Virus record (IMG/VR): IMGVR_UViG_3300050821_006389
Coordinates: 1 to 46,688 of that record
Source of the DNA: a virus
DNA length: 46,688 nucleotides
Reading direction: 5' to 3' (one strand)
The notes under the pieces are model-generated. The model searched no databases and was not told the DNA's origin. It saw only the letters and a program-made list of their open reading frames with translations. Position 1 is the stretch's first letter; the number at the start of each line of letters is the position of its first letter. Position numbers and translations under genes: made by a program. This document shows positions 12,744-20,662 of the stretch, in pieces.

Positions 12744-12754
12744 GGTACGTTGAG
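12744..12754 (+). promoter_or_regulatory. GGTRCGTTGMG element, copy B
   Basis: GGTACGTTGAG, 8 bases after the palindrome ATAACGGCGTTAT. It lies 151 bases before the first late gene (12906). A candidate start point for the late packaging-gene transcript. Confidence 0.5.
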
Positions 12755-12905
12755 TGTGGCTGTGGTGTGGCGTAGGGAGTGCCTGTGAAGCTCGTTGCTC
12801 ATACCCGGCGGGTGTCCTGGGCCGTCCTCGCTCGCGGCCATATCGACCATCTAGACACTCCGTAAGCCGCCGAGGCGGGCCGGGAACTGATTTTGGAGGT
12901 ATCGG

Positions 12906-13205
12906 ATGCTGGCTCCTCGGGATCGCGTTACGGGGGTGCTGCTGGGTGCTGCGGACTATATTGAGCTGCATGGGTGGTGCCAGGGCACGTCGCAGATAGG
13001 TGATCGTGTTTGTGCTGCATGGGCGCTTACTATTGCAGCGGGCAACGATGTTTCAACTTCGGAGCAGGCCGGGCGCAGGCTGATGTGCTCTATGGGCATC
13101 CCTGCCGGCCATATAGGCAGGGTTCCGGACTGGAATGACGCCAGCGGCCGCACTCAGAAGGAGGTTGTCGAGGCGTTGCGGTCGGCGGCGTTTGCGGCGG
13201 CTTGA
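12906..13205 (+). CDS. DUF6197-like protein (99 aa)
   Basis: Preceded by TTTTGGAGG, a strong ribosome-binding site. Contains YIELHGWCQG and RVCAAWALTIAAG, the hallmark of a small family (DUF6197, as I recall) found in phages and bacteria without known function. It is the first gene of the late transcript, just before the putative anti-CBASS gene. Confidence 0.6.
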   Translation: MLAPRDRVTGVLLGAADYIELHGWCQGTSQIGDRVCAAWALTIAAGNDVSTSEQAGRRLMCSMGIPAGHIGRVPDWNDASGRTQKEVVEALRSAAFAAA

Positions 13206-13230
13206 GCATTTCAGTGATGGAGAGACACTG

Positions 13231-13458
13231 ATGACCTTTGGCGAAGATAGGGTTCGGGTGAAGTTCAATCCATCGGACAATTCGGTGGTGTCACAGATCA
13301 AACAGAAGACGGCCGAGCTGATCGACCTTTGTGATCAGCATGGAGGCCAGCACGGCAATGGCGAAGACCGCCGGCTGTGGGCCCTTGCCATGACCCACTA
13401 CGAGGATGCGGCGATGTGGGCGGTCAAAGCGGCTACGCAGTCAGGGCGGCTAAAATAA
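13231..13458 (+). CDS. Acb2/Tad1-domain protein, candidate anti-CBASS sponge
   Basis: 75 residues. KFNPSDNSVVSQIKQKTAELIDL (residues 11-33) and a second helix, ALAMTHYEDAAMWAVKAAT (51-69), match the two-helix Acb2 hairpin. Acb2 oligomers soak up cyclic di- and trinucleotides made by CBASS (and Thoeris-type) defences. The linker QHGGQHGNGED between helices is short, and length is near the family minimum. Ribosome-binding site GGAGA lies upstream. Nearby genes are packaging genes, so it would be made late unless it has its own promoter. Recognition is by remembered motif; the pocket residues were not mapped. Confidence 0.75.
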   Translation: MTFGEDRVRVKFNPSDNSVVSQIKQKTAELIDLCDQHGGQHGNGEDRRLWALAMTHYEDAAMWAVKAATQSGRLK

Positions 13459-13464
13459 TTTCAC

Positions 13465-13992
13465 GTGAAACCATCTGACGACCTGGACGGCTACGGGCCG
13501 GCGATGCGGGTGCTGACGCCGCAGCAGCGGCAATTTGTGCGGGAGTATATCGATCATCCGACTATTTCGCACGGTGCGGCGGCCAGGCGGGCGGGGTATT
13601 CCAGCCATTTGGGGGCGGACAGGGTTGCGGGGCATGTCAACCTGCGCAACGAGAAGGTTGTGCGGGCGATCAATGAGGAGATGGACAGGGCATTCCGGGC
13701 CGATGCGGCGCTGGCGCGGGATGCGGTGGTGGAGATCGTGCTCGACAAGGCTCATCCGGGGCGGCTCAAGGCGGCGGAAATGCTATTGAACCGCGGCGGG
13801 TTCCACACGATGAGCGAGCAGCGCATCAAGGTGGAGCATTCGGACATGACCGGGGAGGCGATGGTGGAGCGCATCAGGCACTTGGCGGTGACGCTTGGGG
13901 TCGACCCGGCGAAGCTTCTTGGGACGAATGTACCGGGCGGCGGCAATGATCCGAAGCTGATCGAGGCGGCGGTGGTCAAGGAGGAGGAATAG
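13465..13992 (+). CDS. terS: Terminase small subunit
   Basis: 175 residues. Begins (after a short leader) LTPQQRQFVREYIDHPTISH, then AARRAGYSS: the helix-turn-helix of phage small terminases that recognises the packaging start. The middle is helical (oligomerisation), and the C-terminal tail is acidic. The GTG start lacks a clear ribosome-binding site; ATG at 13504 is an alternative. The large subunit follows after five small genes, an unusually wide separation. Confidence 0.85.
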   Translation: MKPSDDLDGYGPAMRVLTPQQRQFVREYIDHPTISHGAAARRAGYSSHLGADRVAGHVNLRNEKVVRAINEEMDRAFRADAALARDAVVEIVLDKAHPGRLKAAEMLLNRGGFHTMSEQRIKVEHSDMTGEAMVERIRHLAVTLGVDPAKLLGTNVPGGGNDPKLIEAAVVKEEE

Positions 13993-14298
13993 ATGACGGC
14001 TAAGCGCGGAGCGAAGAAGGTGGTGAGGACGAAGAAGCCGAAGCGGGAGGGAATGGAGTGGGTTAAAATGAGGCTGTTGTCTCTATCCTCCCGGATCGGG
14101 ATGCTTGACCAGCAGGTCGGTTATTTCACGGCATTAGTAAATTCGCGTGCCCCGCCTGAGAAAGACACTTGCAGTATCAACGATTTGGCTTTGGGGCTCA
14201 GCGAGGTTCGAGGGCGTCTGGAATCTCTTGAGACAGGCGGTGTTTCATACAAGATCGGGCTGTTGCAAGCCGAGATTGATCGGCTAAGGAAAGGCTGA
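13993..14298 (+). CDS. Coiled-coil hypothetical protein (101 aa)
   Basis: A very basic N-terminus (RGAKKVVRTKKPKRE) is followed by two helical segments with heptads (about 24-50 and 67-99). It starts directly after the terS stop. May be a DNA-binding packaging accessory. No family recognised. Confidence 0.5.
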   Translation: MTAKRGAKKVVRTKKPKREGMEWVKMRLLSLSSRIGMLDQQVGYFTALVNSRAPPEKDTCSINDLALGLSEVRGRLESLETGGVSYKIGLLQAEIDRLRKG

Positions 14299-14508
14299 AT
14301 GACCGGCATTGTTGATGATTGGGTGAGCAGGCTGGGGAAGCGGATACCCCATCCGGAGGAAGTGTTTGCGTTGATCATCAAGGTGCAGGCTGCCGAGATC
14401 GGGCAGCTGCGGGCGGACAAGGCGGCAATTTCGCAGACGGCGAGCGATTATTTGCATGAGATCGGGCGGCTGCGGGCCGAGAACCTGGTCCTGGCGGTGA
14501 CCAGATGA
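14299..14508 (+). CDS. Small coiled-coil protein, MTGIV paralogue 1 (69 aa)
   Basis: Starts MTGIVDDWVSRLG and is mostly heptad-patterned helix (LIIKVQAAEIGQLRADKAAI). The first 17 bases of the gene are identical to those of the next gene, so the pair share a duplicated start region. No function recognised. Confidence 0.5.
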   Translation: MTGIVDDWVSRLGKRIPHPEEVFALIIKVQAAEIGQLRADKAAISQTASDYLHEIGRLRAENLVLAVTR

Positions 14509-14756
14509 CCGGCATTGTTGAGCAACTAGAGGAAAGGGCTGCTCGTGCTCAAACGCCGAAGAGCAGAGATTTTTATCGTTCGGTCAAGGCCGAGATCGAG
14601 CGGCTGCGGGCGGCACTTAAGGAATGTGCCAATGACCTGGAAAGTGAATTGAACGGTCATTATCAAGGTACGCTGGACTATCCAAGCCAGCAGTGCAAAT
14701 TCGAGCGGGACATGGAGCCTGTTGTTGCGGCTCGCAAATTGTTGGCTGCCGGATGA
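14505..14756 (+). CDS. Small coiled-coil protein, MTGIV paralogue 2 (83 aa)
   Basis: Starts MTGIVEQLEERAARAQTPK, has a helix IERLRAALKECANDLESELN, and resembles phage proteins often placed near the terminase. Overlaps its paralogue by 4 bases and the methyltransferase by 4 bases. No function recognised. Confidence 0.5.
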   Translation: MTGIVEQLEERAARAQTPKSRDFYRSVKAEIERLRAALKECANDLESELNGHYQGTLDYPSQQCKFERDMEPVVAARKLLAAG

Positions 14757-15520
14757 CCCCCTTTGTCGTTGCCTCGGTCATGGGTTCGGCCATGATCGTC
14801 AACCGGCTGGACTATGATCCGCAGAAGCCGCACCAGGGCGTCGGCATCGAGCTCCTGGAGCAGGGGCGGCGCGATCCGGCGCTCACCCTGCTGGTGTACA
14901 AGCTCGCGCTGGCGCGCCGGGGAAGCCGCGGTGACGGGGTGGTGATCATCGACGGCGGCGCCAACATCGGCAGCTACACGGTCGAGTGGGCGCGGTTCAT
15001 GCGCGGGTGGGGCGAGGTCATAGCCTTTGAGCCGCAGCGCTGGCCGTTTGCAGCACTGTGCGGCAACCTGGCGATCAACAACTGCTTCAATGTGACGTTT
15101 CGCAATGCAGCAATCGGGGAGCGCGCGGCCGAAGCAGTGGTCCCTTATTGGCGGCCGGATGAGCCGCACAATTTCGGCGCCCTGGCATTTGGGACCGCTG
15201 CCGATAGCCATTTATTGTGCGAAATGGTGGCAATCGACGACCTGACCCTGCCGCGGCTGGACATCCTTAAGCTTGATGTCGAGGGCATGGAGCCGCAGGC
15301 GATCAAGGGCGCATTCCACACGATCCACCGGTTGAAACCGGTCATCATCGCCGAGGCGCATATCTGCACGCCGGAGGCGATCTGCGGCCTGTTGCCGGAC
15401 TACGCTATCATCGGCATCGGCGCTGATGTGCTGTGCGTCCACAAGGACGAGGGCAACCCGGAACTGCAGCGGGACATCGAGAAGCTGGCCGAGCAGATGG
15501 GGGCCCGGCAGGTGCGATGA
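14753..15520 (+). CDS. FkbM-family SAM-dependent methyltransferase
   Basis: 255 residues. Motif I IDGGANIGS (66-74), FEPQ (92-95), and LKLDVEGMEP (171-180) are the FkbM methyltransferase signatures. The family mostly O-methylates sugars on glycans, lipopolysaccharide or secondary metabolites. The start overlaps the previous stop. Its placement between terS and terL is not a usual packaging function. With the glycosyltransferase at 25157, it suggests the phage modifies a glycan on its capsid or on the host surface. Confidence 0.8.
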   Translation: MTPFVVASVMGSAMIVNRLDYDPQKPHQGVGIELLEQGRRDPALTLLVYKLALARRGSRGDGVVIIDGGANIGSYTVEWARFMRGWGEVIAFEPQRWPFAALCGNLAINNCFNVTFRNAAIGERAAEAVVPYWRPDEPHNFGALAFGTAADSHLLCEMVAIDDLTLPRLDILKLDVEGMEPQAIKGAFHTIHRLKPVIIAEAHICTPEAICGLLPDYAIIGIGADVLCVHKDEGNPELQRDIEKLAEQMGARQVR

Positions 15521-15711
15521 GCATGAACAAAGATGAAGCGGCAATAAACCTGTTGCAGCAATTTATTCACGAGATGTTGCATCGTAAGCCATATCGGCGG
15601 AGCAAGCTTTATCGATTGGCGGCCGAGGCCGATCATCTACTGAACCGGGAGGCTCGGGAGGCCGCGGCCTACGAACGAAGAATGAAACTCGGGACATCGC
15701 GAGGCAGGTGA
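15517..15711 (+). CDS. Small basic hypothetical protein (64 aa)
   Basis: Starts MSMNKDEAAINLLQQFIHEML, overlaps the FkbM stop, and ends two bases before terL. Helical and basic. No family recognised. Confidence 0.5.
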   Translation: MSMNKDEAAINLLQQFIHEMLHRKPYRRSKLYRLAAEADHLLNREAREAAAYERRMKLGTSRGR

Positions 15712-15712
15712 G

Positions 15713-17188
15713 GTGACCGATCCCGAGGAACTGCGCCGCACGCTGGAGGCGCTGGAGGCGCTGAACGCCCGGCGGATTTTCGCGCGGTTCTACTATTTCG
15801 ATCCGCATCCGAAGCAGCGCGAGCATCTGGCAAAAGGCCGGCTCAAACGCGAGCGGCTGCTGATGGCCGGTAACCGGCAGGGCAAGACGGAAACGGGTGC
15901 CTTCGAGGCGGCCTGTCACCTGACCGGCGAATACCCGGCATGGTGGGAGGGCTACAAGTCTCTCAAGCCTACGATCGGTTGGGTGGCCGGGGAGACGAGC
16001 CTCGCCGTGCGCGATGTCTTGCAGAAGAAGCTGTGCGGTGATCCTGGCGTCGAGCCGGCATTCGGCAGCGGCATGATCCCGCGCGACCGCCTGGTGGACA
16101 AAACCTTAGCCCGTCACGGTGTCGCCGATGCCTTCGACACCATTCAGGTCAAGCACGCTTCCGGCGGCGTCTCGATCGCCCGGTTCAAGTCTTACGAGCA
16201 GGGCCGGCAGAAGTTCCAGGCCGAGGGCTTGGATTGGATGTGGTTCGACGAGGAACCGAAACTCGACATCTACTCGGAAGGCCTGGCCCGTATCGGCGAG
16301 CGCGACGGCCGCCTGTGGATGACGTTCACCCCGCTGCAGGGCCGCTCTGCCGTGGTCATGCGCTATCTCGACGAGCCGAGCGAGGACCGCGCCGTTACGG
16401 TCATGACGATCGACGATGCGCTCCATATCCGGCCGGAAGTCCGCGAGCGCATGATCGCCGGCTACCTGCCGCATGAGCGCGAGGCGCGCACGCGGGGGGT
16501 GCCGACGCTCGGCTCCGGCCGCATTTTCATGACCCCCGAGGAGGGGATCACCGAAGCGAGGATTACCGATGTGCCAGCCTACTGGAAGAAAATATGGGGC
16601 ATCGACATCGGCATCGGGCACCCTTTTGCCGCAGTGCTCCTTCTGTGGGACGCCGACGGTGACATTCTTCATGTCCATCACACAATTCGGATGGCAGACG
16701 CTTTGCCCATTCTGCACGCTTCGGCAATGCGACCCGTCGGCCTCCAAGTCCCCGTCGCCTGGCCCAAGGATGCCGGAGACCGCGACCGCGGCACCGGAGA
16801 ACCGATCTCCAAGCTCTACAAGGCACAAGGCTTGAAGATGCTCGACCAGCACGCCCACTGGCCGGACGGCCATGGCGGACACTCCATGTCGACCGAGGCC
16901 GGCCTGCTGGAGTGGGACGAGCGTGAGCGCACCGGCCGCCTTAAGGTTGCCAGCCACCTGAGCGACTGGCTGGAGGAGCGCCGGTTCTACCACCGCAAGG
17001 ATGGGCAGATCGTAAAAATCAAGGACGATCTGCTTTCAGCCACCCGTATCGGCATCATGATGAAGCGTTTCGCGCGCGCCGTGCAGCTCGGCGGCATGGC
17101 GGATGCGCAGCGCACCGGCCCCACGAGGCACTTTGCCAGGGGGTCGGCGAACCATCCCGACGGCGCTTACGACGTGTTTTCCGTTTAG
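15713..17188 (+). CDS. terL: Terminase large subunit
   Basis: 491 residues. Walker A GNRQGKT (53-59), Walker B with catalytic acid WMWFDEE (175-181), coupling motif near WMTFTPL (202-208), and an RNase H-like nuclease: GIDIG (Asp298) and KDD (437-439). This is the ATP-driven packaging motor and headful or site-specific nuclease. GTG start. All key motifs are intact and length is typical. The type fits podoviruses with T7-like heads but not T7's own terminase branch specifically. Confidence 0.93.
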   Translation: MTDPEELRRTLEALEALNARRIFARFYYFDPHPKQREHLAKGRLKRERLLMAGNRQGKTETGAFEAACHLTGEYPAWWEGYKSLKPTIGWVAGETSLAVRDVLQKKLCGDPGVEPAFGSGMIPRDRLVDKTLARHGVADAFDTIQVKHASGGVSIARFKSYEQGRQKFQAEGLDWMWFDEEPKLDIYSEGLARIGERDGRLWMTFTPLQGRSAVVMRYLDEPSEDRAVTVMTIDDALHIRPEVRERMIAGYLPHEREARTRGVPTLGSGRIFMTPEEGITEARITDVPAYWKKIWGIDIGIGHPFAAVLLLWDADGDILHVHHTIRMADALPILHASAMRPVGLQVPVAWPKDAGDRDRGTGEPISKLYKAQGLKMLDQHAHWPDGHGGHSMSTEAGLLEWDERERTGRLKVASHLSDWLEERRFYHRKDGQIVKIKDDLLSATRIGIMMKRFARAVQLGGMADAQRTGPTRHFARGSANHPDGAYDVFSV

Positions 17189-17409
17189 GCGTGCTTTGCA
17201 GCCTTGGCCTCGGCCTTGTCGGCGGCCCTGTTTTCTGCCGGCGTCATCCAGCGCTCGCCCGGGCCTAGCTTGTCATCCCCATTGCCGGCCGCGGTAGCCC
17301 TGACCTCGGCCTTGTTCAGCGCCGGCTTGGGCGGTGCCGCAATCAGGTCCGGCTTCGTCTTGGGTGCCGTTGTCATCTGGTCGTGGTCGCGTGGCATCTG
17401 AGAATTCAT
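17185..17409 (-). CDS. Antisense small protein, moron-like (74 aa)
   Basis: On the minus strand in an otherwise all-plus late region, with AAGGAG upstream of its ATG. Begins MNSQMPRDHDQMTT and ends KAEAKAAKHA. It is Lys/Ala-rich, low-complexity and probably disordered, with GPGERWMTPAENRA in the middle. It converges on terL, sharing a few stop-codon bases. A gene inserted against the grain between late genes is typical of a moron. No function recognised and no strong promoter seen. Confidence 0.55.
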   Translation of the reverse strand: MNSQMPRDHDQMTTAPKTKPDLIAAPPKPALNKAEVRATAAGNGDDKLGPGERWMTPAENRAADKAEAKAAKHA

Positions 17410-17458
17410 GGCCCGATCTCCTTCGGCCCCTCGCTAGGTCAACGCGGAACTTGCCCTA

Positions 17459-17600
17459 GAGGTCCAAGGACCTCGCGGTGCGTTGCGAGGCAATTCCGAA
17501 ACGTGATCCTGGACCGTGCGTCCCTCCTTGGGCGTTTCCTCCCGACTTGGGGGCGGGGCCCACACCCCCGTTCGGTCCCGCCCCTCCTTTGGAGCTTTGC
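17459..17600 (+). promoter_or_regulatory. Late leader with 16-bp palindrome and GC hairpin
   Basis: Perfect palindrome GAGGTCC-AA-GGACCTC (17459-17474), two bases before copy C of the late element. Further on, an 8-bp all-GC stem GGGGCGGG / CCCGCCCC (17550-17584) precedes the ribosome-binding site GGAG and ATG at 17601. The region separates terL and the antisense gene from the portal block. Confidence 0.6.
17477..17487 (+). promoter_or_regulatory. GGTRCGTTGMG element, copy C
   Basis: GGTGCGTTGCG. It is flanked by CCTCGC and GCGAGG, which can pair to place GGTGCGTT in a loop. It leads the portal-scaffold gene block after a 113-base leader. Confidence 0.55.
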
Positions 17601-17909
17601 ATGGTCACCAAGACTCAACAGGAAATGGACGAGATGCGCGAATTGATCCAGCGCGGGGAACTGCCGCCGGACGCCATCAAGAAATACTACGACGACGAAG
17701 CCAGGAACGTGTTCGGCTTCGACGCCAAGAAAACCCGCAAAGGCTACATCGAGCAGGGCTACGGCTCGGCACAGAACCAGACCCGCAACTCAATTGAAGC
17801 CTACAAGAAATATCACTCGGACGAGCCGGATTTCGCCGAACATCTCAAGCGCATGGAAGCTGAGCTTGTGGAGTCGAACGAGCGGCGGCGGGAGGCGATG
17901 CAGCAATGA
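17601..17909 (+). CDS. Small virion-region protein (102 aa)
   Basis: Starts MVTKTQQEMDEMRELIQRGE. Highly charged and helical with a Tyr/Lys-rich middle (KKYYDDEA, YKKYHSDEP). First gene of the portal block. Overlaps the next gene by 4. Possibly a minor head protein; not recognised. Confidence 0.5.
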   Translation: MVTKTQQEMDEMRELIQRGELPPDAIKKYYDDEARNVFGFDAKKTRKGYIEQGYGSAQNQTRNSIEAYKKYHSDEPDFAEHLKRMEAELVESNERRREAMQQ

Positions 17910-18190
17910 GCAACCGCGACACCTTCAACGCCAGCGTCAAGACCGCCGCCGTTGCCGCGCAGGCGACGGGCGTCACCAACGCGATCACGCAGCAGACCAC
18001 GATCAGCGCCAAGTGCGCCGATGTCGGCTACAACCTGCAGACCGGCAACTACGCCAATCTGGCGGCGGCTGTTGCCAATGCCAACAAGGCCGCCGTCGCC
18101 GCCGGCCTTCTCGCGGAAATGACCAAGCAGATGGCGATCCACGCGGCCAAGGACACGCTGCGCTCGACCGGTGATCTGGGGCCGGTCTGA
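17906..18190 (+). CDS. Small Ala-rich protein of head block (94 aa)
   Basis: Starts MSNRDTFNASVKTAAVAAQ and is rich in Ala, Thr and Asn, mostly helical. Overlaps the previous gene by ATGA-type junction. Possibly a head or internal protein. No family recognised. Confidence 0.5.
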   Translation: MSNRDTFNASVKTAAVAAQATGVTNAITQQTTISAKCADVGYNLQTGNYANLAAAVANANKAAVAAGLLAEMTKQMAIHAAKDTLRSTGDLGPV

Positions 18191-18191
18191 C

Positions 18192-18386
18192 ATGGCGGTC
18201 AACATCGGCATGTCGGTTCCTGGCGCCTCCGACATCATGGGCGCGCAGAACGTTTCCTCGCAGGTCGCTGCGGAATCCGAGGAGGAGCGGCGCAAGAAGC
18301 TCGCGCTGATGCGCCAGGCACAGCAGCTTCCGGTCGGCGCCACGTCGCTCGGCGGTGGCTACGGGGCCGCGCTGAGCGGTTACTGA
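18192..18386 (+). CDS. Small hypothetical protein (64 aa)
   Basis: Starts MAVNIGMSVPGASDIMGAQN, has a charged helix EEERRKKLALMRQAQQL and ends GGGYGAALSGY. It begins one base after the previous stop. Perhaps a minor connector protein; not recognised. Confidence 0.5.
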   Translation: MAVNIGMSVPGASDIMGAQNVSSQVAAESEEERRKKLALMRQAQQLPVGATSLGGGYGAALSGY

Positions 18387-18387
18387 C

Positions 18388-18489
18388 ATGGAACACCGCG
18401 CATTTTTTGCTTTGGATGTGGCTGCCGCTGCACTCATGGGCTCAGCGGCGATTCTGCTTCTCGTTTGTGCGCTCAAGCTCCTTTTTTGA
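18388..18489 (+). CDS. Single-span membrane mini-protein (33 aa)
   Basis: MEHRAFFALDVAAAAL then AAILLLVCALKLLF: a short N-terminal polar segment and one membrane helix. It starts one base after the previous stop. Membrane peptides in a head-gene block are unusual; no function recognised. Confidence 0.45.
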   Translation: MEHRAFFALDVAAAALMGSAAILLLVCALKLLF

Positions 18490-18500
18490 GAAACCCATAA

Positions 18501-20237
18501 ATGGCGACGCAGCGCGGCGACCGGTATATCTCTGATCAGGAAAGCGAGACTGTCCGCCGCATTCTCAAGCTGTTTTCCGAGCTTACGACCTACCGCAATG
18601 TCTTTGCCGGCCAGTGGGAGGAGGCGGCAATTCTGCTGCTGCCCACCAGCCGCAACACATTCTATTACGGCTCGTACAATTTTCCCGGCCAGAAGAAAAC
18701 GCAGCAGCAGATCGACGCCTCCGGCAGTCTCGCGCTGCAGCAATTCTGTGCCATCGCCGACTCGCTGATTACTCCGAAGAACCGCAAGTGGCACGGTCTC
18801 GGAGGCGATCCATATCTCATGAAGCAGCGCGGGGTGAAGCTGTATTTCGAGACTGTGCGTGACATTGCGTTTCGCGAGCGCTATCGCGCGATCGCAAATT
18901 TCCATGGGCAGAACTATTCCAATTGGACATCGCTCGGTGCCTTCGGCAACAGCGTCATGTTCACCGACGAACTCGACAGCCGATTCTACAGCGGGTTCCG
19001 CGGGCTGCGCTATCGTGCCGTGCCGCTCGGCGAATGCTTCTTCAAGGAAAACCACCAAGGCATCGTGACGACGCTGGTGCGCTGGTTCCGGCTGACGGCC
19101 GATCAGGCGGTGCAGAAGTTCGGCGAGGAATGGCTGCCGGGCAGTCTGCGGCCAGCGCTTGAGCAGAACCTCGAAACGCCGTTTCAGTTTTTGCACTGCG
19201 TTACACCGCGCGACCGGGACGAATACGATCCCAAGCGGCTCGACCACAAAGGTAAGCCGTGGTCGTCGTGGTACGTCTCCATCGAGGGCAATTGCCTGAT
19301 GGCGGACGAAGGCGGCTATCAGGTGTTTCCCTATGCGGTCAGCCGTTACGACCAGACCCCCGGTGAGGTTTACGGCCGCGGCCCGGCGCAGCAGGCGCTC
19401 CCCGGCCTCAAGACGCTTAATGCTGAGAAAGCGATCTTCCTCAAGACCGGGCATCAGGCGAGTGATCCCGTTTATCTGACGCATGACGATGGCCTCATGG
19501 CCTTCGACAAGACACCGGGCGCGCTCAACAAAGGCGGCGTCAATCCCGACGGCAAGCCGCTCGTTCACGTTCTTCCGGTCGGTGATATCCACATCACCGA
19601 GAAAATGATGCAGGAGGAGCGCGGCCTTATCGAGAATTTCTTTCTGACGCCGCTGTTCAAAACGCTGATGCAGAATCCGAACATGACGGCGACGCAGGTG
19701 GTCGAATTGATCAACGAGCGCGCCATGCTGGTGGCGCCGACGCTCGGCCGTCAGCACAGCGAATACGTCGGCGGCCTAGTTGAGCGCGAACTCGACCTGC
19801 TAAGCCGGATGCGCAAGCTGCCGCCGATGCCAGGCGTGCTGCGCGAAGCCGGCGGGCGCTACGAGCCTACCGACACGTCGCCGCTTGCTCTGCAGGCGCG
19901 CGCCAGCCAGGCCGCCGGCGGGCTGCGCACGCTCGATGTAGCGCATCAGATCGCCATCAATAGCGGCGACAACTCGGTCTACGACCATTTCAATTTCGAC
20001 GTGATGCTGCCGGAGATCGGCGAGCTCAACGAAATGCCAACCCGCTGGACCGCAACGGCCGAGCAGCTTGCCGCCAAGCAAAAGAACCGCGCGAAGCAGA
20101 TGCAGCAGCAGGCGGCGATCCAGGCGCTACCGGCGCAGGCAGCCATGGTCAAGGCGCAGGCCGCCGCCGCGAAATCGCAACCCCTCGGCGGTACGCCCGT
20201 TGGCGGCCAGCCGCAACCGCAACCCGCCGCAGTATGA
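18501..20237 (+). CDS. Portal (head-tail connector) protein, T7-like
   Basis: 578 residues, a usual length for podovirus connectors. Begins with a helical segment, then LLPTSRNTFYYGSYN and KTQQQIDASGSLALQQFCAIADSL, typical of the head-to-tail connecting protein family. Forms the dodecameric gate through which DNA is packaged and ejected. The C-terminal 60 residues are Gln/Ala/Pro-rich. Overlaps the next gene by 4 bases. Confidence 0.9.
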   Translation: MATQRGDRYISDQESETVRRILKLFSELTTYRNVFAGQWEEAAILLLPTSRNTFYYGSYNFPGQKKTQQQIDASGSLALQQFCAIADSLITPKNRKWHGLGGDPYLMKQRGVKLYFETVRDIAFRERYRAIANFHGQNYSNWTSLGAFGNSVMFTDELDSRFYSGFRGLRYRAVPLGECFFKENHQGIVTTLVRWFRLTADQAVQKFGEEWLPGSLRPALEQNLETPFQFLHCVTPRDRDEYDPKRLDHKGKPWSSWYVSIEGNCLMADEGGYQVFPYAVSRYDQTPGEVYGRGPAQQALPGLKTLNAEKAIFLKTGHQASDPVYLTHDDGLMAFDKTPGALNKGGVNPDGKPLVHVLPVGDIHITEKMMQEERGLIENFFLTPLFKTLMQNPNMTATQVVELINERAMLVAPTLGRQHSEYVGGLVERELDLLSRMRKLPPMPGVLREAGGRYEPTDTSPLALQARASQAAGGLRTLDVAHQIAINSGDNSVYDHFNFDVMLPEIGELNEMPTRWTATAEQLAAKQKNRAKQMQQQAAIQALPAQAAMVKAQAAAAKSQPLGGTPVGGQPQPQPAAV

Positions 20238-20662
20238 ACCCGTTTGCCAAGAAGGTCGCCGGCCAGATCGAGCAGATGTGGCAGTGCCGCGTGCTGCGCG
20301 CGTCGCACGGCAAGCTGCGCCAGGTGGTGCTGGTCATGCTCGCCAAGGAATACGCGGGCGCAATGCCGGTCCTGTTGCGTGTCGCGTTCCCTGGGTTTCA
20401 AGACTTGTCGCGGCCGATGCTTACCGGTTATGCAACCATCGTGTGGTCGGGCCACATGGTCTGCGATCTGATGGACCGTGATGGCATCATCAAAAGAGAA
20501 ACGATCTACGGCAGCGTTGATGAGTTTATCGGCGAAGTGCGCCGGCTAGCCGACTTGCTGAAGCTCAACGACAAGGACCGCGAGGAAATGTTCGTGACCT
20601 TGCAAAAGTGGGTTGTTGCCGATCGCCGCATCAACCACGAAGGCCGGAGGCGCGCGTCGTGA
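20234..20662 (+). CDS. Hypothetical protein between portal and scaffold (142 aa)
   Basis: Starts MNPFAKKVAGQIEQMWQCR with a mixed alpha/beta body and a basic C-terminus (RRINHEGRRRAS). Overlapping start and stop junctions tie it to the head assembly genes. It may be an adaptor. No family recognised. Confidence 0.55.
   Translation: MNPFAKKVAGQIEQMWQCRVLRASHGKLRQVVLVMLAKEYAGAMPVLLRVAFPGFQDLSRPMLTGYATIVWSGHMVCDLMDRDGIIKRETIYGSVDEFIGEVRRLADLLKLNDKDREEMFVTLQKWVVADRRINHEGRRRAS

Larger units (their letters stand above)
12200..12905. other. Main non-coding region before the late genes
   Basis: About 700 bases with no credible gene. It holds two copies of the GGTRCGTTGMG element (12219, 12744) and a GC hairpin CCCCGC/GCGGGG (12262-12282). 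There are short direct repeats: AGGCCCATG near 12403-12421 and ATAACAGCCA at 12448 and 12459. It also contains a C-tract block (12582-12616), an AT-rich patch (12703-12728), and the palindrome ATAAC-GGC-GTTAT (12724-12736). It is the best place to look for a replication origin, packaging start or attachment site, but none is identifiable by eye. Confidence 0.6.

Noticed and set aside
12754-12999. Plus-strand frame of 81 codons ahead of the first late gene
   Set aside because: Arg/Gly/Trp-rich sequence without a ribosome-binding site, overlapping the start of the clear gene at 12906.
16106-16993. Minus-strand frame of 295 codons opposite terL
   Set aside because: Shadow of the terminase; no start signal and no protein motif.
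18003-19757. Long minus-strand open frame (584 codons) opposite the portal gene
   Set aside because: It mirrors the portal codon bias (GC-rich third positions leave few stops on the opposite strand), has no ribosome-binding site and no recognisable protein motifs.
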